From Chitinibacter sp046530675 (GTDB lineage: Bacteria; Pseudomonadota; Gammaproteobacteria; Burkholderiales; Chitinibacteraceae): a DNA stretch of 64,000 bases. The notes beneath the pieces are model-generated. The model was given only the letters and a program-made list of their open reading frames with translations, did not search any database and was not told the origin of the DNA. The DNA is taken from NCBI RefSeq assembly GCF_046530675.1, contig NZ_CP172558.1:2976001-3040000 (forward strand). The letters run 5' to 3'. Position 1 is the stretch's first letter; each line of letters starts with the position of its first letter. The translations under genes were made by a program, and so were the position numbers. Of this stretch, positions 60,001 through 64,000 are shown piece by piece.

Positions 60001-63000
60001 CCTGTGATCTGGGTATCGGTACTTTGCTTTTGCTTGCCATAGGTGATGCTGAAGCCTCCATTGCTGAAGAGGCCGGTTTGCTGGATTTCCTTGAACTGGT
60101 GCTCGGTGTAGTTCTCGGTGACTGCAGCGATGGTGAGGTCATTGCCAGCCTTAAGCGTGACGTCATCGGTGGCAACGACATTGCTGCCGAATACGTCCAG
60201 ATCGTGGCCGCTCTGGATGCGGACACTGTCGCCGCTGATGGTACTGCCAACGGCGCTTTCGACATCGCTTTCGTTCAGCGTGGTGGTGGTTTTTTTGCTG
60301 AGCAGGCCTTTGCTGGTGTACTGGTGCATTTCTTCGCTGCGGCTGCGATCCATGCCAGCGACGATGCTGACGTCGTGTCCGGCACTGAGGTTGATTGCGC
60401 CTTCGTCGCTGCGGATATTGGCGGCGGTCGCGCTCAGGTCATGGCCGGCAGAGAGCGTCAAATCGCCGGTAACATCAATGTTGCTGCCTTGCACCGTCTG
60501 GCTTTCGGTATTGCGCCAGTTATTGGCTTTTTGCCAGGTTTTTTGGCTTTCGCTGTTTTCGCTGGCGGTGGCCAGCGTCAGGTCACGCTCTGCCGAAATC
60601 TGCGTTTGGCCATCCTCACCACTATTACTGATGTTGGCAGCAGTGAGCGTCAAATCGCGCCCGGCCTTGATAATCAAGGTGCCACCGTCGCCCAGCACCG
60701 AAATGCCGGTACGGTCACCCACCGTGTTCGCGCTGCCATGGGTAATACTGCCGCCCAGACGTGCTGCGCTGCGCTCGCTGGTTTCCACACTGGTGGTCAA
60801 TGTGCGCGAGTTGCTGGCAATCACAATATCTCGCCCAGCATTGAGTTGGACTTCTTTTAGTCCTTCGATCAGGCCGCCGAGCTGTTTCAAGTCATTTTGT
60901 GCCGAAAGGCTAACTTCATCGGCTCGAGCTCGCCCACCGGTCAATTCGATGTCTTTGGCGGTCAGCTCTAGGTTGTTTTTAGCGCCCAGTGTGCCGTTGT
61001 TGTTGAGCAGACCGTCGAGCTTGATATTGATATCACGTCCGGCAATCAGGCTACCACTGCCATCCAGATCGCCTTCACGTACCTTGGCATAAACCTGAGG
61101 GACGAGCACTTTGGTGGTGCTGCCGTCTGGCAAGGTGACTTCTTGCTCAACCAGCCAGACCATGTCACCGGTGAGCTGCGCCATTTGCTCAGGCGTCAGC
61201 GCCACGCCAGGGCGCAGATTGTGCGCTTTGGCGAAGGCAACGCCGTTGTCCATCAAAGCGCGGTATTGTTCGTCGTCGTTGCTGTAATCACCGAGGAAAC
61301 GCGCCCCCGTCAATTGGGCGATTTGTTCACGCACTAGCTTTTGTTCATAGAAACCGTCACCGAGGCGTTTTTGCGTCACGTCCGGATCGTAAGCCAATGC
61401 ATCTAGCAGGTAATCGGAGCTTAACCATTTTTTCTGGTTGGTAAAACGCGGATCGGTTTCGACCAGATAGCGACTGCCGGGTTTGGTATTGGTTTTGAAC
61501 AGACTGTTGTCGGGCAAGGTAAAGGTCGACTGCAGGGTACGGATTGTTTGGACGCCCCCATCGGTACTACCGTCGAGCTTGAGCGGTACTTCCAGCAGCC
61601 GAGTGCCTTGTTGCTGCAAGGATCTCCCTTGTGGAGCGCTACCTACGACCGGCCCCTGCACAGTCACCGAGCTACCTTGCACCTGTACATTACCAGTGGA
61701 TGCAATATTGACGTCGATCTGTTGCGGGTCGCGCGCTGCAATCGTCGTTCCCGGTCCAACTATGGCGCTACCCTGCTCGATTCGACCAGCACTGATGGTA
61801 ATGTTGGTTGTGCTGGTGGAATTGATGGTGCCAGGACTGCTATCAAGCCTGTAATTGCCACCAGGGAATCCGCACTGGCCGCAACCAGGATTAAACACCA
61901 AAGTACTCCAGTAGCTGGTTTTTGTGCCGTGTTCCTCAACTGTGCGTGTGCCACTGGCCTGAATATTCTGCAACGAGACCAGATTCATCGATAGCGTGCG
62001 TCCAGCCAGAATCTGGCTGTTATCGTTCAGCAAGGTGCCACCGTTGAGCTGCATGTCGCCACCAGCGATAATTTTGGCGGCATCGGATGCCAGCACCTTG
62101 GTTTCGCTCACCGTACGCGTTGCCGAAACTTGATCCCATTCGGTGAATTGGCCATCCGGCGTCACCAGATAAGTGGGCGCACCATCATAAGGTATCGTTG
62201 TCACGGGCACGGCCGGTGTAATGCTTACCTGTCCCGACTGATATTGATTGCTACCGACCTGGTAATACGCAACATTGCTTGTGCCGGTCTGGACATCGCC
62301 CAACACCAGATGCAGGTCACGGTTTTCAATGGTTTGCGCGTTGATCGCCATATTGCCCAGTGATTCAATCGTTGCACTCAGATTCTTGATCCGAGTAGCC
62401 TTTCCTGTCGCTTGTTGATTGGCATCAAGACTGCCGCCGATGGACATGTCACCCATGCTGAAAATCAAGCCATGCTCGCTGTTGGTTAGCGTGCCGACCC
62501 CCAGATCAAGCCGGTCACGCGCAGCAATGGTCGCTGCCGTGCCATTTTCGACTGTGTTGAGCAACTGGCTGGATTGAATGGCGATGTGGTCGCCATAAAT
62601 CCGTCCGCTACCCAGATTATTGAGCGTGCCGACTTCCAGCCAAGCCAAGCCACCGTCAATCAGTCCCCGATTGGTGAGTGTGTTATTGGTGACCAGATGT
62701 ATAGCCCCACCATTGATTTCTCCATTGGCCTGGTTGTCAATACTCCCCGCCTGTATCGTGGCCATTAATCCGGAACGAATCAGGCCAGCATTGCTGAATT
62801 GGCCAGTAGTGGTGAAATTGAGATTGCTGCCGCTTTCTATCGTGCCATTGTTGGTATAGTTGCCCAACATGCTCAGACTCAGGTCACCCAGACTGGCCAG
62901 ACGTCCGCCTGTGCCACCATAGCTGGCCACATTCAACGAGAGTGTGCCGCCCGATTGCATCTGGCCGTTGTCGTTGTTAATAGCAAGGGCACTACCCGTA

Positions 63001-64000
63001 TCGCGAATGTCGAGCATTTGTTTGGCTGCGAGCAAACCTTGGTTATTTTGTATAGTGCCGCTGCTGCGAATATTGAGCGCCTGGTCGACTTGGATTGTTC
63101 CACTTCGATTATCAAAGTTGGTCGTCGTCAAGGTAATACTGCCACCTGCGATGCCGGTATCTCCACTGTCGGTATTGCGATTATCGAGGCTATCGGTGTC
63201 AATCTGAACTGAGCCGCCGGCACGAATCAGGCTAGCCTGATTGTCGATCCGATCCGCCGTAAGACTGATATCGCCACTGGCCTGAATTTGTCCGCCCAGA
63301 TTGTTGAGCGTGTCGGCGGCAAGCTGGATGTTTTGTCCGGCCAGAATTTTTCCGTCGTTGTTGAGCGTGTCGCTGTGCAATGTCATATCGCGACTGGCAT
63401 ACAGCAGACCACCACGGTTCTCAATATTGCCTGTTTGCAATGTCAGGTCACCGCCGGATTGGATTTGCCCGCTGGTGTTGTCGAGGCTGGCACTACCAAG
63501 GCTGAGCGAATCGCTCGCATTGATTGTACCGCCTGCGTTGTTCAGGGTTTGACCATTCGTATCAAGCAGCACTTGTTGCCCGTTAATTATCCCCTGATGA
63601 TTGTCGAGCGCCGCCGCACTGTCCAGCTGAAGGGTTCCAGCTGCCAATAGCTTGCCTTGGTCATTATTGATACTAGCGACATTCAGTTGCAGGTCGCCAT
63701 TCATCGCCGCAATGGTGCCATTCTGATTGTTCAAATCGCCGCTCTGCAACGTGAGTCGGTTTTGTGCAAGCAAAGTGCCAGTGCTGTTATCGAGTGTGTT
63801 CAAGCCAGAGAGCACCAGCAAATCAAGCGCAACAATCTGGCCGTCACGATTGGTAAGCGTCCCATTCAGGATGGTGAGGTTTTGTGCCTGAATCAGGCCG
63901 CCATCGCTATTGTCGAGTGCACCGGCTGCGTTCATCGTCAGCGTGGTATCGCCCGAACTGGCAATGGTGCCACCACGATTGTCGAGTGTGCCGCCGAGGG
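57081..64000 (-). CDS. cdiA: CdiA-type contact-dependent inhibition adhesin with EndoU toxin domain (5' end outside window)
   Basis: About 2306 codons are open from the right edge to the TAA at 57081; the N-terminus with signal and TPS secretion domain is beyond 64000. The visible part has filamentous-haemagglutinin repeats (for example LDNSDGGLIQAQNLTILNGTLTNRDG), FHA-2-type repeats, and a pretoxin region with MENN (57885-57896), a variant of the VENN motif that marks the toxin junction. The last 120 residues form an EndoU-like nuclease: GHIL, GGHS, NGVYEA, STMFPDSW and TGYLTPKTTVYPL. EndoU CDI toxins cut RNA, in one known case tRNA. The toxin end is clearly more AT-rich than the repeats. 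Confidence 0.88.
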   Translation of the reverse strand, partial: LGGTLDNRGGTIASSGDTTLTMNAAGALDNSDGGLIQAQNLTILNGTLTNRDGQIVALDLLVLSGLNTLDNSTGTLLAQNRLTLQSGDLNNQNGTIAAMNGDLQLNVASINNDQGKLLAAGTLQLDSAAALDNHQGIINGQQVLLDTNGQTLNNAGGTINASDSLSLGSASLDNTSGQIQSGGDLTLQTGNIENRGGLLYASRDMTLHSDTLNNDGKILAGQNIQLAADTLNNLGGQIQASGDISLTADRIDNQASLIRAGGSVQIDTDSLDNRNTDSGDTGIAGGSITLTTTNFDNRSGTIQVDQALNIRSSGTIQNNQGLLAAKQMLDIRDTGSALAINNDNGQMQSGGTLSLNVASYGGTGGRLASLGDLSLSMLGNYTNNGTIESGSNLNFTTTGQFSNAGLIRSGLMATIQAGSIDNQANGEINGGAIHLVTNNTLTNRGLIDGGLAWLEVGTLNNLGSGRIYGDHIAIQSSQLLNTVENGTAATIAARDRLDLGVGTLTNSEHGLIFSMGDMSIGGSLDANQQATGKATRIKNLSATIESLGNMAINAQTIENRDLHLVLGDVQTGTSNVAYYQVGSNQYQSGQVSITPAVPVTTIPYDGAPTYLVTPDGQFTEWDQVSATRTVSETKVLASDAAKIIAGGDMQLNGGTLLNDNSQILAGRTLSMNLVSLQNIQASGTRTVEEHGTKTSYWSTLVFNPGCGQCGFPGGNYRLDSSPGTINSTSTTNITISAGRIEQGSAIVGPGTTIAARDPQQIDVNIASTGNVQVQGSSVTVQGPVVGSAPQGRSLQQQGTRLLEVPLKLDGSTDGGVQTIRTLQSTFTLPDNSLFKTNTKPGSRYLVETDPRFTNQKKWLSSDYLLDALAYDPDVTQKRLGDGFYEQKLVREQIAQLTGARFLGDYSNDDEQYRALMDNGVAFAKAHNLRPGVALTPEQMAQLTGDMVWLVEQEVTLPDGSTTKVLVPQVYAKVREGDLDGSGSLIAGRDINIKLDGLLNNNGTLGAKNNLELTAKDIELTGGRARADEVSLSAQNDLKQLGGLIEGLKEVQLNAGRDIVIASNSRTLTTSVETSERSAARLGGSITHGSANTVGDRTGISVLGDGGTLIIKAGRDLTLTAANISNSGEDGQTQISAERDLTLATASENSESQKTWQKANNWRNTESQTVQGSNIDVTGDLTLSAGHDLSATAANIRSDEGAINLSAGHDVSIVAGMDRSRSEEMHQYTSKGLLSKKTTTTLNESDVESAVGSTISGDSVRIQSGHDLDVFGSNVVATDDVTLKAGNDLTIAAVTENYTEHQFKEIQQTGLFSNGGFSITYGKQKQSTDTQITGSQQSLSGSLIGSQNGNITLIADNGVKISGSDVSTLKGDINVLADHIQIDTGRDQERRTDTQKFEQSGITVAVSAPMLTALESAKTALDMTKTAADSKDSRVSLIAGATAGLAGKNAFDAMQGMGSGAGKGDGGGNVSISITYGESKSESTSVSDTLRHSGSTLNAGGNVTLIATGSGKNSDINVIGSELNAGKDLTLVADGDITLTAAQDTDSMHSKNKSSSWGAGVAITVGKGGGIGFTANGSIGRGHADGEGLTWQNSHATAGDTLTIISGGDTNLIGAVAKGEQIIADIGGNLNIESLQDLSKYDSKQMNASASVTVGIGFSGSASYSKEKINADYAAVGEQSGLMAGDGGFDITVKGNTDLKGAIIASTADATNNSLTTGTITVSNIENHSKYDASSVGIGGGFSISGDTMGQKSDPDSNLATVADKNGTNTNVPIFMSGSGDDRSTTYSAISDGNITITNADAQQKLTGKSVEDMIASIRRDTGDTGGQLANNFDKEQIDEAFKVTEAFINEAGTFMANRAKEADQKKAEMEALPAGSPEREQAKLAYDEAAKWLPGGEYGRAMTVLQAAVGGNVTDGISGLVQNAAVGYLQSLATEQVKKIADDLNDETARTALHAIVGCAGAAATGQNCGAGALGAASSVLLNNLISMLDDKNAENMTAEEKENRKNLVTSLVAGIAAVAGANATAANTAALIEMENNSNVKNAVKGAINDAKKYISENGKKGLEKTAELLEKLEVQSMVEKRDAISNYINEAASRGGLSEPELAALAMLYAANEVFFPTSVVDVIPGLGKVLSKSAELIKIGVKAEKVAEIASVEMKAAEAAKAASDLNIQASKNVSKVTAPIDFDGHILATEVSKNGKKITGGHSIATGQVDVQTITKAADKNGVYEAIIQIPDPANSGKFLTKKSTMFPDSWSADRVKVEVDAAYKNKTISPDSPNMWIGFTPSGVKVTGYLTPKTTVYPLM

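Noticed and set aside
1..64000. tRNA and rRNA genes
   Set aside because: Apart from the tmRNA I saw no sequence with a T-arm plus acceptor stem in the intergenic regions.

Overview
This window looks like the chromosome of a Gram-negative betaproteobacterium, probably Neisseriales (Chitinibacteraceae or Chromobacteriaceae type). The evidence is a complete System I cytochrome c maturation operon (ccmA-I), class Ia nrdA with two ATP-cones, UbiG, DarP, a tmRNA with the tag ANDETYALAA, several c-di-GMP signalling genes, and abundant small intergenic repeats. The genus is an inference; no marker gene here fixes it.

Layout. 1-2.0 kb: a DUF3141 PHA-synthase-like protein (cut by the left edge) behind fabI. 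2.2-9.3 kb: ccmABCDEFGHI on the minus strand. 9.4-10.6 kb: an NnrS-family membrane protein behind a candidate FNR box. 10.7-13.6 kb: a VOC protein and the thiamine salvage operon thiM-thiE-thiD. 13.7-19.3 kb: a class 1A type pyrD, an AlkA-like glycosylase, pmbA, then the overlapping run darP-HAD phosphatase-mog-esterase. 19.5-29.4 kb: signalling genes (REC-TPR, hybrid kinase plus REC-EAL, GAF-GGDEF) with ybaK and selO among them. 29.7-36 kb: a repeat-rich stretch with an AT-rich membrane gene, nrdB, a lipoprotein and an adenosine/adenine deaminase. 36-45.5 kb: nrdA, slyD, a Bcp-like protein without its cysteines, roxA, a tiny lipoprotein, mtaD, ubiG, gph and ssrA. 45.5-55.3 kb: an accessory element next to ssrA (YfjJ/Gp2-like HUH protein, YfjI/DUF3987, AlpA, DUF932, YqaJ exonuclease, RDF-like zinc protein, LRAT-fold protein, XRE regulator, YwqK-like lipoprotein). 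55.6-64 kb: a contact-dependent growth inhibition locus read leftwards: a very large CdiA-type adhesin ending in an EndoU nuclease domain, a candidate immunity gene, and a scar carrying a fragment of the same adhesin.

The most unusual signal is a family of short palindrome-ended elements, each 48 bp long (GGGTATAT at one end, ATACC or ATATACC at the other). Eleven copies are intergenic, mostly at the 3' ends of convergent genes. Two further copies appear to lie inside coding sequences (ccmH and the gene at 41.4 kb), where 48 bp keeps the reading frame as 16 codons. This recalls, without being homologous by anything visible here, the protein-embedded palindromic elements of Rickettsia. Other repeats (an exact-length 187-bp tandem duplication, a 161-bp MITE-like element, and composite 40-48-bp blocks) cluster at 28-36 kb.
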